Source: Candidatus Krumholzibacteriota bacterium (GTDB taxonomy: Bacteria > Krumholzibacteriota > Krumholzibacteriia > Krumholzibacteriales > WJIX01). From it: a stretch of DNA of 64,000 bases. Numbering within the stretch: the stretch's first letter is position 1; the number at the start of each line of letters is the position of its first letter. The notes below the pieces were generated by a model. That model worked only from the letters and a program-made list of their open reading frames with translations, did not search any database and had not been told where the DNA came from. This document shows, piece by piece, positions 34,753-44,816 of this stretch. The position numbers and the translations under genes are program-made. Location: positions 594,642 through 658,641 of the forward strand of contig JAXHNR010000002.1 of assembly GCA_034520215.1 (NCBI GenBank). Reading direction: 5' to 3'.

Positions 34753-37497
34753 ATGAGCGGCAAATCTCTTGATCCCTATTTTGACGGAATTCTTCCGACA
34801 GTAGAAAAACCGTCAAGATATATTGGAAATGAGCTGAACTTTCTCTCTGAGGGATTTACAGAAGGGAGATTCAACATCCTGCTGGCCTTTCCCGATGTTT
34901 ATGAGATAGGAATGTCATATCAGGGGATCCACACCCTTTACAGGAGAATTCTTCAGAAGCGGCTGGCAGAAGTGGAGTTTATTTTCGCGCCGTGGCCCGA
35001 TATGGAGAAGAGACTTTTAGACTGTGATGAACGGTTAAGGTCACTGCAGTCGGGAACGCCGGCGGGCAGATTTGATCTTGTCGGATTCTCACTGACGTAT
35101 GAACTTCACTACACTAATCTTCTTATGATGCTGCGTTTGGCCGGCATACCCTTCGAAGCGTCTGAAAGAACGGATAAGGATCCGCTTGTTATTGCCGGCG
35201 GAGCATGCTGCATGAATCCTCTTCCGGTTATAAAGTCAATGGATGCCGTGTTTCTCGGCGACGGCGAAGAATCTCTGTTGGAAGCGGTTGAACTGCTGAA
35301 GGAACTGAAAGGTTCTAAAGCGCCGAGAGAAGACAGGAAAGAGGCGCTGTCAGGGATTGACGGGGTTTATGTTGAAGGCTATTCTTCAGGCGCCGGAGCA
35401 AGGATCTATTCTTTACACTCGGATGACGATAAGAAGTTTGATCCTCCTTATAAACTCCCGGGTATAGTTCCTTCCTGGAAGCCCCTTGTACCTTCGTCTG
35501 AGATAGTTCACGAGAGACTCGTAATCGAGGTTCAGAGAGGATGTACCAGGGGGTGCCGTTTCTGCCAGGCGGGGATGCTCTACAGGCCTTGCCGTGAAAG
35601 GGGCATCGACGGGATTGTCCGTGCTGTAATTGAAGGGCTGGACTCCAGCGGTTGGGAGGAAGTGTCGCTTCTCTCCCTTTCTACTTCCGATTATTCTAAA
35701 CTCGGCGAGCTTGTTGAAAAGCTGGCTCCGGAGCTGCGCCGCAGGAATGTCTCGCTCGCTCTCCCCAGCCTTCGGCCGGAAACAATAACGGACAAGATAG
35801 TCGAAGCCCTTTCGCTGGGGAAGAAGTCGGGGTTTACAATTGCTCCCGAAGCGGGAACGGAACGGCTTAGAAGAGTTATAAACCGCGATATGAGTAATGG
35901 GGATATTATCGGCAGTTGCAGGAGAATAATCGAAGGAGGCTGGCGGACTATCAAGTTGTATTTTATGATAGGTCTTCCGACTGAGACTAAAGCGGATCTT
36001 GACGGAATTGTTGATTTGATAAATGAGATTCTCAGTCTGAAGAAAAAGGGAAAATTCAAGTTAAACGTGACAGTCTCACCTTTTGTTCCTAAAGCGCATA
36101 CTCCGTTTCAAAGAGAAAAGCAGTGCGGTACCCTGGAGATCGCTGAGAAGCAAGAATACCTTTCGAGTCGTTTGAGAGACCGCCGTTTGAACCTGCGCCT
36201 GAGAAATCCCGAGGTCAGTGTGCTGGAAGGGATACTGGCGAGAGGAGATTCTTCCCTGTGGCCGGTCCTTCTCCGTGTAGTTGAGAGAGGAGGACGCTTT
36301 GAAGGGTGGAGCGATTACTTCAACTTCGACATATGGAAAGAAGAGCTCGATGAGAAGGGGATGAATCTACACAACCTCCTTTCCGGAATACCCTCCGGTA
36401 ATCCTCTCCCATGGGAAAAATTCAGATCCCCCGTAAAAAGAGAGTTCCTTATCGAGGAGAGAGAAAGAGGGTATGAAGGGATGCTCACTCCGGATTGCAG
36501 GGAGGGGTTATGTACTGATTGCGGTGTGTGTGATTATCTGCCCGGTGAAGGGTATGATGTTTCGGAAAAAAAGCAGCGCAGCTTGAATGATACAGAGAAA
36601 CCAGAGAGTATTGAAAATTCTAAATCTGCTGAAGATTATTTAAGCCTTAAGACCGGCGGGGAACTTGATAAAGCGGATATTAATGCGGATTCAGAGAACA
36701 ATCAGGAGGCAGTTTTCCGTTACAGATTTATTTTCTCAAAGACCGGGAAGGCAAGATTTATATCACACCGGGAGATTGTAGATGTAATCCGGAGAGCCGT
36801 CAGGCGAACGGGACTTCCGGTCAATTTAAGCAAAGGTTTTCATCCTCAGATAAAACTTTCTATTGCGCCCCCTCTCTCTGTGGGAATGGAAGGCGAAAAC
36901 GAGTTTTTCGATATCGAGCTGAAAGATAGAATGGATATATCTCCAGAGGTTTTTCATCAGCTTTTACCTCCGGGAATTGAAGTTAAACGGTGCACGGGAC
37001 CTTTTACTAAGAAAAAGGGGAAGTTGCCGGTTGAATCGTTGTTTCATTATCATCTCGATTTTGAGGCTCTTCGTTTTCTGATGAAGGACTACAGAAAAGA
37101 CAGTAAATATTTGCGTCAGGGGTTCAATATGTGGTATTTGTTAAAAGAGAGTTTGAGCTTCCCGGGTGATGAAAGCGTTGTTAACGGTTGTCTCGCGGAT
37201 AACCCGGCAGAATGTCTGTTGAAGCGGTTCGAAGAGCTTTTTGGAAGGAATGAAGATATTATAAATAGAAGGGGGAAAACGCGATCTTTAGAGGGTTGCC
37301 GTGCGGAATTCGTGGGAGACGATGTTATCGGATTGAAATTGCCGGCTGAAGGAGGCGCCGGGGTAACTCCGCGGGATCTATTGAGCGTTTATCTGCCTGA
37401 TAAGTTTGCTGATTTAGTAAGAATTACGAGAAAGGGATTATACTATATAGAGGGGGGAAAATCTTATGACCCCGCCGAGCTTATAGAAAAAAGGTAA
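34753..37497 (+). CDS. B12-binding-like radical SAM protein fused to DUF2344 (TIGR03960/TIGR03936 type)
   Basis: The 914-residue protein has an N-terminal B12-binding-like region (about 1-240) with AFPDVYEIGMSYQGI. A radical SAM domain follows with C264-x3-C268-x2-C271 (RGCTRGCRFC). A Cys-rich segment (CREGLCTDCGVCDY) and a charged linker (about 600-650) come next, and a C-terminal DUF2344 domain starts FRYRFIFSKTGKARFISH. Such fusions usually sit next to RNase G and L21/L27, exactly as here. The reaction is unknown; a link to RNA or ribosome modification is inferred from context only. Confidence 0.92.
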   Translation: MSGKSLDPYFDGILPTVEKPSRYIGNELNFLSEGFTEGRFNILLAFPDVYEIGMSYQGIHTLYRRILQKRLAEVEFIFAPWPDMEKRLLDCDERLRSLQSGTPAGRFDLVGFSLTYELHYTNLLMMLRLAGIPFEASERTDKDPLVIAGGACCMNPLPVIKSMDAVFLGDGEESLLEAVELLKELKGSKAPREDRKEALSGIDGVYVEGYSSGAGARIYSLHSDDDKKFDPPYKLPGIVPSWKPLVPSSEIVHERLVIEVQRGCTRGCRFCQAGMLYRPCRERGIDGIVRAVIEGLDSSGWEEVSLLSLSTSDYSKLGELVEKLAPELRRRNVSLALPSLRPETITDKIVEALSLGKKSGFTIAPEAGTERLRRVINRDMSNGDIIGSCRRIIEGGWRTIKLYFMIGLPTETKADLDGIVDLINEILSLKKKGKFKLNVTVSPFVPKAHTPFQREKQCGTLEIAEKQEYLSSRLRDRRLNLRLRNPEVSVLEGILARGDSSLWPVLLRVVERGGRFEGWSDYFNFDIWKEELDEKGMNLHNLLSGIPSGNPLPWEKFRSPVKREFLIEERERGYEGMLTPDCREGLCTDCGVCDYLPGEGYDVSEKKQRSLNDTEKPESIENSKSAEDYLSLKTGGELDKADINADSENNQEAVFRYRFIFSKTGKARFISHREIVDVIRRAVRRTGLPVNLSKGFHPQIKLSIAPPLSVGMEGENEFFDIELKDRMDISPEVFHQLLPPGIEVKRCTGPFTKKKGKLPVESLFHYHLDFEALRFLMKDYRKDSKYLRQGFNMWYLLKESLSFPGDESVVNGCLADNPAECLLKRFEELFGRNEDIINRRGKTRSLEGCRAEFVGDDVIGLKLPAEGGAGVTPRDLLSVYLPDKFADLVRITRKGLYYIEGGKSYDPAELIEKR

Positions 37498-37499
37498 AT

Positions 37500-39038
37500 A
37501 TGGGAAAACAGATAAAAAAAGAAATAGTAATAAATTATACAAATAGAGAAGTTCGTATAGCTATACTAGAAGATGAAGAGCTTGTTGAATTTCTCATAGA
37601 ACGGGAGGATAACCGCAGAACTGTAGGCGCGATATTTCTCGGAAAGGTCAGCGCTGTTGTTCCCGGTATTCAGGCGGCATTCGTTAATATCGGAAGGGAG
37701 AAAGCCGCCTTTCTTCACGCGAGTGACGTCGGCACGGGATCCGTGGATCCTGATCTGATTGAGGACGAGGACGCTGATTTCAACGAAAGCAGGAATCAGA
37801 AAGAGACACCCCCGATTCAGAGTCTATTGAAGAAGGGTGATGAAATAATTGTGCAGATACGCAAAGAAGCAATAGGAACTAAAGGTCCCCGAATATCTTC
37901 CCAGCTCTCACTGCCCGGACGTTACGCGGTACTCATGCCCAATCTCAATCATGTGGGAATAAGTAAAAAGACTAGAGATCGCCGTGAAAGACACAGGCTC
38001 AGACAGATAGCAAGGAAATGCCGTCCCAAAGGGTGCGCTGTTATAGTAAGAACCGTTGGAAAAGGTGTGAGCGAAAATCAACTCAGGGATGACATTAAAC
38101 AACTGGAAAAGAAATGGAAGAATATTCAGAAGAAAATCCAGAAAGCCAAGGCGCCTTCTTTGATACATGAGGATGTTGATATTACTGTGTTTGCCATCAG
38201 AGATCAGGTGTCGAATGATGTTGACAGGATCACTATCGATAACAGGGATGAATACAGCAGGCTGATCGCCTATCTTAAGAGTTCAGCGCCTAACCTGTCT
38301 TCAAAGGTGAAGCTGTATAAAAAGAGTATACCTATTTTTGATTACTTCGAAATTGAAAGGGAAATCAAGAAGACTCTGGAAAGAAAGATATGGTTTCGCA
38401 AGGGTGGATATCTTGTTATAGAACATACAGAAGCGCTTGTCTCGATAGATGTGAATACCGGCCGCTTTACGGGAAAGAAGAATCAGGAAGAGACGATTTT
38501 TGAGACAAATATGATTGCGGCAAAAGAGATAGCAAGACAGCTGAGACTTCGTGATATCGGCGGAATCATAGTTGTCGATTTTATCGATATGGAAAGGGAA
38601 CAGAACCGCAGCAAAGTTTATCAGGAGTTCAAGCGTATGCTCAAGAGGGGCAAATCGTACGCCAGGGTTTCGAAGATAAGCGATCTGGGGTTAATTGAAG
38701 TGAGCAGAAAAAGAGTCCGTCCAAGTCTTCTTCACTACTATAGCGATGAATGTCCATACTGTAAGGGGAGCGGGAAAATCCTGAGCATAGAATCTATGGC
38801 TATGAAGATCGAACACTGGGTAAGACGCTGTGGGTCAAAGAAGATAAAAGGGATTCAGTTTCGCGTAAATTCGATGCTTGGATTATTCCTCCGTGAACAG
38901 AAGGGTGAATATATCAATCAGCTCGCTGATAAATACAATTTAGAGATTGAGATTATAGATGATCCCAGAATGCAGAGGGAGGACTTCAGGGTCCTTTCAA
39001 GAGACGGCAAGAGAGATCTTAAGGCGGAGCTTGTATAG
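37500..39038 (+). CDS. rng: Ribonuclease G (RNase E/G family)
   Basis: The 512-residue protein has an N-terminal S1 domain (about 38-125) interrupted by an acidic insert. The DNase I-like catalytic domain has D317 (IDVNTGRFTG) and D360 (VVDFIDM), spaced by 43 residues as in E. coli RNase E. The zinc-link motif is C418-x2-C421 (CPYCKGSG). It cleaves 5'-monophosphorylated RNA in rRNA maturation and mRNA decay. There is no long C-terminal scaffold, which fits RNase G rather than E. It starts 2 nt after the DUF2344 fusion gene. Confidence 0.95.
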   Translation: MGKQIKKEIVINYTNREVRIAILEDEELVEFLIEREDNRRTVGAIFLGKVSAVVPGIQAAFVNIGREKAAFLHASDVGTGSVDPDLIEDEDADFNESRNQKETPPIQSLLKKGDEIIVQIRKEAIGTKGPRISSQLSLPGRYAVLMPNLNHVGISKKTRDRRERHRLRQIARKCRPKGCAVIVRTVGKGVSENQLRDDIKQLEKKWKNIQKKIQKAKAPSLIHEDVDITVFAIRDQVSNDVDRITIDNRDEYSRLIAYLKSSAPNLSSKVKLYKKSIPIFDYFEIEREIKKTLERKIWFRKGGYLVIEHTEALVSIDVNTGRFTGKKNQEETIFETNMIAAKEIARQLRLRDIGGIIVVDFIDMEREQNRSKVYQEFKRMLKRGKSYARVSKISDLGLIEVSRKRVRPSLLHYYSDECPYCKGSGKILSIESMAMKIEHWVRRCGSKKIKGIQFRVNSMLGLFLREQKGEYINQLADKYNLEIEIIDDPRMQREDFRVLSRDGKRDLKAELV

Positions 39039-39196
39039 ATCGGCCGTCCGCAGGGGCGTCTATATCGAGATCCTTCTATTCTCTAATCCGACAATGAATT
39101 ATCCGTGTTGAAAACGGAAGATCAGCTGGCTTATGTTTGAAGAGGTTATTTGTCGAGCCGGGATTCAGAAAATCCCTTCAAGCTGCAAGTTCACGC

Positions 39197-39225
39197 TTGA
39201 CTTGCGGATGTTTGTTTGTTATTTA
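39197..39225 (+). promoter_or_regulatory. Candidate promoter of rplU-rpmA
   Basis: TTGACT (39197-39202) and TATTTA (39220-39225) are spaced by 17 nt, 35 nt upstream of the L21 start. A small hairpin (GGGATT/AATCCC, 39160-39176) lies further up and might end the rng transcript. Confidence 0.5.
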
Positions 39226-39260
39226 TAAAGTCGCTTGATTATTTAAGGAGGTTGCGCAAA

Positions 39261-39572
39261 GTGTACGCGGTTGTAAATATAGCGGGAAAACAGATAAAGG
39301 TTGAGAAGGAAAGTAATGTCCACGTTCCTCTTATAGATATGGAAGTGGGCAGCACTGTCACTTGCGATGACGTATTGTTCTATTCAGATGATGACGATAT
39401 AAGAGTCGGCAAACCTTATCTGGACGGCATTAAAGTGACCGCGGAGATTCTAGAGCACGGCAGGGATGACAAAATCGTCGTGTTCAAGATGAAACGCAGA
39501 AAGAAGTACCGCAGGAAAAGAGGACATCATCAGCGATATACTCTTCTTAAAATAAAGGATATATCAGCATAA
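39261..39572 (+). CDS. rplU: 50S ribosomal protein L21
   Basis: The start is GTG 39261 ([11 protein letters not shown]) with AAGGAGG 9 nt upstream. It gives the normal 103 residues; the frame reaching 39216 crosses the promoter. Typical L21 features are the AGKQIKVEK start and the basic C-terminal [16 protein letters not shown] segment. It binds 23S rRNA. rpmA follows by 22 nt, the near-universal L21-L27 pair. Confidence 0.97.
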   Translation: MYAVVNIAGKQIKVEKESNVHVPLIDMEVGSTVTCDDVLFYSDDDDIRVGKPYLDGIKVTAEILEHGRDDKIVVFKMKRRKKYRRKRGHHQRYTLLKIKDISA

Positions 39573-39594
39573 GTATAATCAGGGAGAGGCTGTC

Positions 39595-39849
39595 ATGGCG
39601 CATAAAAAAGGTGTTGGAAGTTCAAAAAACGGTAGAGACAGTAACGCGAAATCTTTTGGAGTAAAGAGATTCGCGGGCCAGGAAGTTAACGCGGGCACGA
39701 TACTCGTCCGTCAGAGGGGCACGAGAATTCACCCCGGTACGAATGTGGGCAAGGGAAGGGACAATACCCTTTATGCTTTAATCGACGGCAGAGTAGAATA
39801 CGAAAGATTGAGTAAGAAAAGAAAAAAGGTGAGTATATACGTAAATTAA
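39595..39849 (+). CDS. rpmA: 50S ribosomal protein L27
   Basis: The 84-residue L27 begins [16 protein letters not shown], so it has no Firmicutes-type N-terminal cleavage extension. [22 protein letters not shown] and [11 protein letters not shown] are typical. Its N-terminus reaches the peptidyl transferase centre. A terminator follows. Confidence 0.98.
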   Translation: MAHKKGVGSSKNGRDSNAKSFGVKRFAGQEVNAGTILVRQRGTRIHPGTNVGKGRDNTLYALIDGRVEYERLSKKRKKVSIYVN

Positions 39850-39884
39850 ACTCTTCTTATAAAATAAGAACGGCAATTTACCGG

Positions 39885-39925
39885 GAACCTGAAGCGTTAT
39901 AAAAAGCTGAGGGTTCTTTTTTTTT
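39885..39925 (+). terminator. Rho-independent terminator of rplU-rpmA
   Basis: Arms GAACCTGAAGC (39885-39895) and GCTGAGGGTTC (39906-39916) pair over GAACC/GGTTC and AGC/GCT with a short internal mismatch. Nine Ts (39917-39925) follow directly. Confidence 0.85.
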
Positions 39926-40035
39926 GAGCAGTCCGGCAATTTATGTTAGTCTTGAGAAATATACTTGGTGTTTTTTAAATAGGATAGCTGACAAGTAACA
40001 CGGACCTGCTGTATTTGAAATCCCGGAGGTGTATT

Positions 40036-40692
40036 GTGAGACTCAAATTTCTTGGTCACGCCTGCTTTGAACTCATTTCTGATGACGGAATTAAGATCGT
40101 ATTTGATCCCTATGAAGCCGGTTCATATGACGGAGCGCTTTCGTACGGACCGGTTGAGGGCGATTATGATATTGCCGTGGTAAGCCATGATCATGCCGAT
40201 CACAGAGACGAAGAAGTATTATCGGGGATAAAAAATGTTGTCGAGAGCAAAGGTGATTTTTCATTCTCCGGTATTAAGATAAAGACTTTCCCCACCTTTC
40301 ACGATAAATCCGAGGGCAGCGAGCGGGGCAATAATTTGATTTCATTAGTAGATACAGGACGGATTCGTCTCGCTCACCTCGGTGATCTCGGTCACGACAT
40401 CTCATTGGCAGAAATACCGGAGCTTGAGAATGTTGATATAATGATGATCCCGGTGGGAGGATATTTTACGATCGATGCCGCAGAGGCTCATTGGATAGTA
40501 GAGGAATTCAGTCCTAAAATTGTTATACCAATGCATTTTAAGACGGAAAAGGTGGGCTTTCCTATCGAATCGGTTGACAAATTTCTCGAACTTGAGAATA
40601 ATGTTGAAAAAACGGGCGGCAGTGAGTTGGATATCAATGAGAAGATCTTTGGAGATGAACGAAGAATTATAATGCTTGAACCCGCGCTATAA
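40036..40692 (+). CDS. Metallo-beta-lactamase-fold metal-dependent hydrolase (UPF0173-like)
   Basis: The start is GTG 40036 (VRLKFLGHACFELIS) after GGAGG. The 218-residue protein has the MBL core: HACFEL, the SHDHADH metal motif, a central HLGDLGH, and VIPMHFKTE near the end. Family members of this type are small hydrolases of unclear substrate. A terminator lies upstream, so it starts a new unit ahead of the fumarase genes. Confidence 0.9.
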   Translation: MRLKFLGHACFELISDDGIKIVFDPYEAGSYDGALSYGPVEGDYDIAVVSHDHADHRDEEVLSGIKNVVESKGDFSFSGIKIKTFPTFHDKSEGSERGNNLISLVDTGRIRLAHLGDLGHDISLAEIPELENVDIMMIPVGGYFTIDAAEAHWIVEEFSPKIVIPMHFKTEKVGFPIESVDKFLELENNVEKTGGSELDINEKIFGDERRIIMLEPAL

Positions 40693-40812
40693 CTTTATGA
40701 ATTTGCGATTCAGCGCGGCTTTTGCCCGGACTTTCGATCTAATGGATGAACGCGAGCCCGGAGTATTTTGATCTCATAAGTGATTTATTATTAAATTCAG
40801 CGGGAGGGAAGG

Positions 40813-41655
40813 ATGAGAAAAATACAAGCCAGCAGAATAACCGAGGCTGTGGCGAAACTCTGTATGGAAGCTAATTTCAAACTCGAAGAAGATGTTCAGA
40901 CGAGTCTGGAAAAGGCGTATGAAACAGAGAAATCCCCTGTCGGGAAAGAGGTCCTGAAGCAGATTCTCGATAACTCCGATATTGCTTCAACAGAGAGGGT
41001 CCCGATATGTCAGGATACGGGTATGACCGTAATTTTCGCTGAGCTGGGGCAGGACGCGCATATTGCAGGAGGCGGATTTGAAGAGGCTATTAATGAAGGT
41101 GTCAAGAAGGGTTACACTGAAGGGTACTTGAGAAAGTCGATTGTATCCGATCCCGTGAGAGGTGGAAATACAGGGGATAACACACCCGCGGTTATACATC
41201 TTGATCTTGTTCCAGGTGACAAATTGAGGATGTATGTCGTACCAAAGGGGGGCGGAAGTGAAAATATGAGCAGGATCGCTATGATGAAGCCCGCCGACGG
41301 CGTAGAGGGGATAAAGAAGTTCGTTGTCGATGGAGTCAGGGAAGCTTCCGGCAATCCCTGCCCGCCCATTACGGTGGGAGTTGGAATAGGGGGCAGTTTT
41401 GAAAGATGCGCTCAGATTTCAAAAAAGGCACTCTTAAGATCGATAGGAAGTAGTAATAAGGATCCTTTCTATGACAAGCTGGAGAAGGAAATTCTTCAAC
41501 TTGTTAATAAAACAGGAGTCGGTCCGGCAGGACTCGGAGGCACAACAACCGCCCTCGCTGTTCATATTGAAACCGCGCCTCGCCATATTGCTTCATTCCC
41601 GGTGGCGATGAATATCAATTGCCACGCCGCGCGGCACAAATTTATCGAGTTGTAA
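40813..41655 (+). CDS. Class I fumarate hydratase, alpha subunit
   Basis: The 280-residue protein is the N-terminal-type subunit of two-subunit class I (iron-sulfur) fumarase/L(+)-tartrate dehydratase. Three cysteines fit the [4Fe-4S] ligands: C66 in ICQDTGM, one in ERCAQISKK and one in INCHAARH. It interconverts fumarate and malate with the beta subunit 74 nt downstream. Tartrate dehydratase has the same architecture, but co-occurrence with core metabolism favours fumarase. Confidence 0.92.
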   Translation: MRKIQASRITEAVAKLCMEANFKLEEDVQTSLEKAYETEKSPVGKEVLKQILDNSDIASTERVPICQDTGMTVIFAELGQDAHIAGGGFEEAINEGVKKGYTEGYLRKSIVSDPVRGGNTGDNTPAVIHLDLVPGDKLRMYVVPKGGGSENMSRIAMMKPADGVEGIKKFVVDGVREASGNPCPPITVGVGIGGSFERCAQISKKALLRSIGSSNKDPFYDKLEKEILQLVNKTGVGPAGLGGTTTALAVHIETAPRHIASFPVAMNINCHAARHKFIEL

Positions 41656-41729
41656 AGTTGATATCTTAGTTTGAAGGAATGAAATATTAGAAGTAATTTA
41701 AATAAAATTTTGCAGACAGGCGGTGTAGA

Positions 41730-42281
41730 ATGGCTGAATATTCATTAGAGGTTCCACTTGAGAATGAGGATGTAAAAAAATTGAAAGCGGGCGACAAAGT
41801 GTCCCTGTCAGGGATAATATATACGGCGAGGGACAGCGCTCACGAGCGTCTTGTAAAATTGATAGAAGCGGGAGATGAGCTTCCGATACCCCTTGAGGGC
41901 CAGATTATATATTATGTCGGTCCGGCGCCCACTCCGCCCGGCAGGGCGATAGGGTCCGCGGGACCGACGACAAGCTACAGAATGGATCCGTATACACCTG
42001 TTCTTATAGAGAATGGTCTGAAAGGTATGATAGGAAAAGGGGGACGCACGAAGCCCGTCGTGGATGCCATGAAAAAAGGGACGGCGGTATATTTCGCGGC
42101 GACGGGAGGAGCCGCGGCACTGATTGCTCAAAGCATCCTTTCTTCGGAGGTTGTGGCCTACGAGGATCTCGGGGCTGAAGCGATAAGAAAACTTGAAGTT
42201 AAGGACTTTCCCGTAATTGTCGCTCAGGATTGTCACGGCGGCAATGTTTACGTTGAGGGCCAGGCAAAGTATGCTGAATAA
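41730..42281 (+). CDS. Class I fumarate hydratase, beta subunit
   Basis: The 183-residue protein matches the C-terminal domain of class I fumarase. It has KAGDKVSLSGIIYTARDSAH, then YVGPAPTPPGRAIGSAGPTTSYRMD and ATGGAAALIA. It completes the active site of the alpha subunit upstream. The ATG follows GGCGG weakly. The next gene, kdsB, starts after a 103-nt spacer with alternative hairpins. Confidence 0.93.
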   Translation: MAEYSLEVPLENEDVKKLKAGDKVSLSGIIYTARDSAHERLVKLIEAGDELPIPLEGQIIYYVGPAPTPPGRAIGSAGPTTSYRMDPYTPVLIENGLKGMIGKGGRTKPVVDAMKKGTAVYFAATGGAAALIAQSILSSEVVAYEDLGAEAIRKLEVKDFPVIVAQDCHGGNVYVEGQAKYAE

Positions 42282-42338
42282 CCTGCGGCACGGAAAGAGA
42301 ATATGTGAATCCAGCGTTCCCGCAATTTTTATTAGTCT

Positions 42339-42378
42339 CCGGGCATAGATAAGACCCGGTGTTATTTTTCACCGGAGG
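42339..42378 (+). promoter_or_regulatory. Mutually exclusive hairpins overlapping the kdsB ribosome binding site
   Basis: CCGGG (42339-42343) can pair with CCCGG (42355-42359). Alternatively CCGGTG (42356-42361) can pair with CACCGG (42370-42375) over a TTATTTTT loop. The two stems share 42356-42359. The second stem buries the first GG of the GGAGG site (42374-42378). Confidence 0.4.
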
Positions 42379-42384
42379 ATGAAT

Positions 42385-43107
42385 TTGTCTTCACAGAAAG
42401 TTACCGCGGTCATACCGGCGCGTTACGGCTCTAAGAGGTTTCCCGGGAAACCTCTGGCTTTGATAAACGGGACTCCCATGATAGTTCATGTTCTTAGAAG
42501 GGCTGAAAGTATCAAGGGTATCGACAGCGTTTTAGTGGCCACTGATGACAGAAGGATTGCCGATGTCGTAAACGCGGACAGCGGGCGCGCGGTAATTACC
42601 TCCGGATCCCATGATACCGGCACTTCGAGAGTATGCGAAGTTGTCTCTGAGAACGACTGCGACATTGTCTTGAATATCCAGGGCGATGAACCTCTGTTTC
42701 CGGTAGACGGAGTTGAAAAACTGATAGAGGTCATGAAAACTGACCGGTCTATAAAGATGGGAACCCTGGCTTCTTTTTCAGATTCAGAGGTGGAGATGAA
42801 CAGCCGTGATGTTGTAAAGGTTGTTTTTGACCTCTCCGGCAACGCTCTCTATTTTTCCCGTCTGCCGGTTGGAGCTTCCGGCGGCGGATTCTACCGGCAT
42901 ATAGGAATTTACATTTACAGGAGCTCTTTTTTACTCGATTATGAAAACCTTCCCGGAGGCCCCCTGGAAAAAATCGAATCCCTCGAACAGCTCAGAGCAC
43001 TTGAGAATGGTATTGATATCAGAGTTATAAACTGCAGCGCGGTTTCCGGAGGGGTTGACAGACCCGAAGATATAAAAAGGGTTGAATCTTTTTTTGATAA
43101 TTTGTAG
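42385..43107 (+). CDS. kdsB: 3-deoxy-manno-octulosonate cytidylyltransferase
   Basis: The likely start is TTG 42385 (MSSQKVTAVIPARYGS), 6 nt after GGAGG; the ATG at 42379 is only 1 nt from that site. The 240-residue protein has IPARYGSKRFPGKPL, the CTP-binding N-terminus, then NIQGDEPLF and a YFSRLPVG segment. It activates KDO as CMP-KDO for lipid A assembly. Together with kdsA and kdsD downstream it implies a Gram-negative LPS-bearing envelope. Confidence 0.95.
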   Translation: MSSQKVTAVIPARYGSKRFPGKPLALINGTPMIVHVLRRAESIKGIDSVLVATDDRRIADVVNADSGRAVITSGSHDTGTSRVCEVVSENDCDIVLNIQGDEPLFPVDGVEKLIEVMKTDRSIKMGTLASFSDSEVEMNSRDVVKVVFDLSGNALYFSRLPVGASGGGFYRHIGIYIYRSSFLLDYENLPGGPLEKIESLEQLRALENGIDIRVINCSAVSGGVDRPEDIKRVESFFDNL

Positions 43108-43158
43108 AGTGTTTTTAAGTAACCGCAGTTTCTTTAAGAGACAAAGATCGGGAGAAGA

Positions 43159-44811
43159 GTGAACGGAAAGGTAAAATATATTTTTATTACGGGCGGTGTG
43201 GTATCTTCTCTCGGAAAGGGAATAGCGGCGTCCTCTCTCGGGCTGCTCCTTAAGCAGCGTGGTTTGAATGTTGTTCTCCAGAAATTTGATCCCTATCTGA
43301 ACGTTGACCCCGGAACGATGAGCCCCTTTCAGCATGGCGAGGTTTTTGTCACAGACGACGGAGCTGAAACCGATCTTGACCTGGGTCATTATGAGCGTTT
43401 CACCGATAAGAATCTAAGCCAGAAATCGAATGTCACAACAGGTCAGGTTTACGAAGCTGTTATAAACAGAGAACGTGAGGGAGCATATCTGGGGGGGACG
43501 GTTCAGGTTATTCCGCATATTACAGATGAAATAAAAAAGAGAATAATGAGAGCCGCCGGTGAAGATGACGATATTGATATTGTAATCACGGAGATTGGCG
43601 GAACAACTGGAGATATCGAGGGGTTGCCTTTTCTTGAAGCGATAAGGCAGCTTCGTTTTGAACTTGGAAAAGAGAATGTTTTATACCTTCATCTTACCCT
43701 CGTACCATATATTAAAGCCGCTCATGAGATTAAAACGAAACCTACTCAGCACAGCGTCAAGGGGTTGAGGGAGATCGGGATTCAACCTGATATTCTGCTC
43801 TGTAGATCTGAAAGGCCGCTTGAAGACGGGATAAGAGACAAGATATCCCTCTTCTGCAATGTCGAGAAAGAGGCTGTCATTGAAGCCCTTGATGCTGATT
43901 CAATATATGAAGTTCCTCTGAGGCTGAGCAGCAAAGGACTCGATGATATTGTAATAACAAAACTTGCCATAAAAAGCTCAGAGCCCGATCTTACTCGGTG
44001 GGAAGAAATGATTACCAAAATCAAATCTCCAAAAGAGAATGTACGGATCGCCGTATGTGGTAAATACATTCATCTAGTCGACGCCTACAAGAGTATTATA
44101 GAGTCTTTCACTCACGCGGGAGCCGCTAACGATGTCAGGGTTAATATTAAATGGGTAAACGCGGAAAGAGTTGAGGAAGATGGCCCCGAGGTGTGTTTTG
44201 AGGATGTAGAGGGGGTTTTGATTCCGGGTGGTTTTGGCGAAAGAGGGATTGAAGGGAAGATAAACGCCGTTAGATACGCCAGAGAAAATGGCATTCCCCT
44301 GCTCGGCATCTGTCTCGGTCTTCAATGCGCCGTTATCGAGTTTGCCCGTAATGTCTGCGGACTTGAAGCGGGAAGTTCCGAATTTAACCCCGATGTGGAG
44401 GATCCGGTTATTGATCTTATGCTTGAACAGCGCAGCAAATCGAAGATGGGCGGTACTATGCGGCTTGGTTCCTATCCATGTAATATAAAAGAGGGTTCTC
44501 TCGCGGAGAAACTTTACGGTTCCCTTCAAATCAATGAAAGACACCGGCACCGCTGGGAGGTTAATAATGAATATCGCAGTGTACTTGGCAGTAACGGTCT
44601 CGTGTTTTCAGGGCTTTCTCCGGACGGCAACCTTGTCGAAATAGTTGAATTGCCGTCACATCCTTTCTTTATTGCCGTTCAGTTTCATCCGGAGTTTAAA
44701 TCCCGTCCACAGAAAGCTCATCCGCTTTTCAAGGGATTGGTCAAGGCGGCTATAGAATATTCTGTTTCAGCTTCGACGGGATCGAATAATAAAGTAAAGC
44801 AGGACGGATAA
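43159..44811 (+). CDS. pyrG: CTP synthase
   Basis: The GTG-started 550-residue PyrG has the synthetase domain ([43 protein letters not shown]) and a C-terminal glutaminase domain with nucleophile in [16 protein letters not shown]. It makes CTP from UTP, ATP and glutamine. Placement between kdsB and kdsA is a common arrangement and couples CTP supply to CMP-KDO formation. Confidence 0.98.
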   Translation: MNGKVKYIFITGGVVSSLGKGIAASSLGLLLKQRGLNVVLQKFDPYLNVDPGTMSPFQHGEVFVTDDGAETDLDLGHYERFTDKNLSQKSNVTTGQVYEAVINREREGAYLGGTVQVIPHITDEIKKRIMRAAGEDDDIDIVITEIGGTTGDIEGLPFLEAIRQLRFELGKENVLYLHLTLVPYIKAAHEIKTKPTQHSVKGLREIGIQPDILLCRSERPLEDGIRDKISLFCNVEKEAVIEALDADSIYEVPLRLSSKGLDDIVITKLAIKSSEPDLTRWEEMITKIKSPKENVRIAVCGKYIHLVDAYKSIIESFTHAGAANDVRVNIKWVNAERVEEDGPEVCFEDVEGVLIPGGFGERGIEGKINAVRYARENGIPLLGICLGLQCAVIEFARNVCGLEAGSSEFNPDVEDPVIDLMLEQRSKSKMGGTMRLGSYPCNIKEGSLAEKLYGSLQINERHRHRWEVNNEYRSVLGSNGLVFSGLSPDGNLVEIVELPSHPFFIAVQFHPEFKSRPQKAHPLFKGLVKAAIEYSVSASTGSNNKVKQDG

Positions 44812-44816
44812 TTGAT

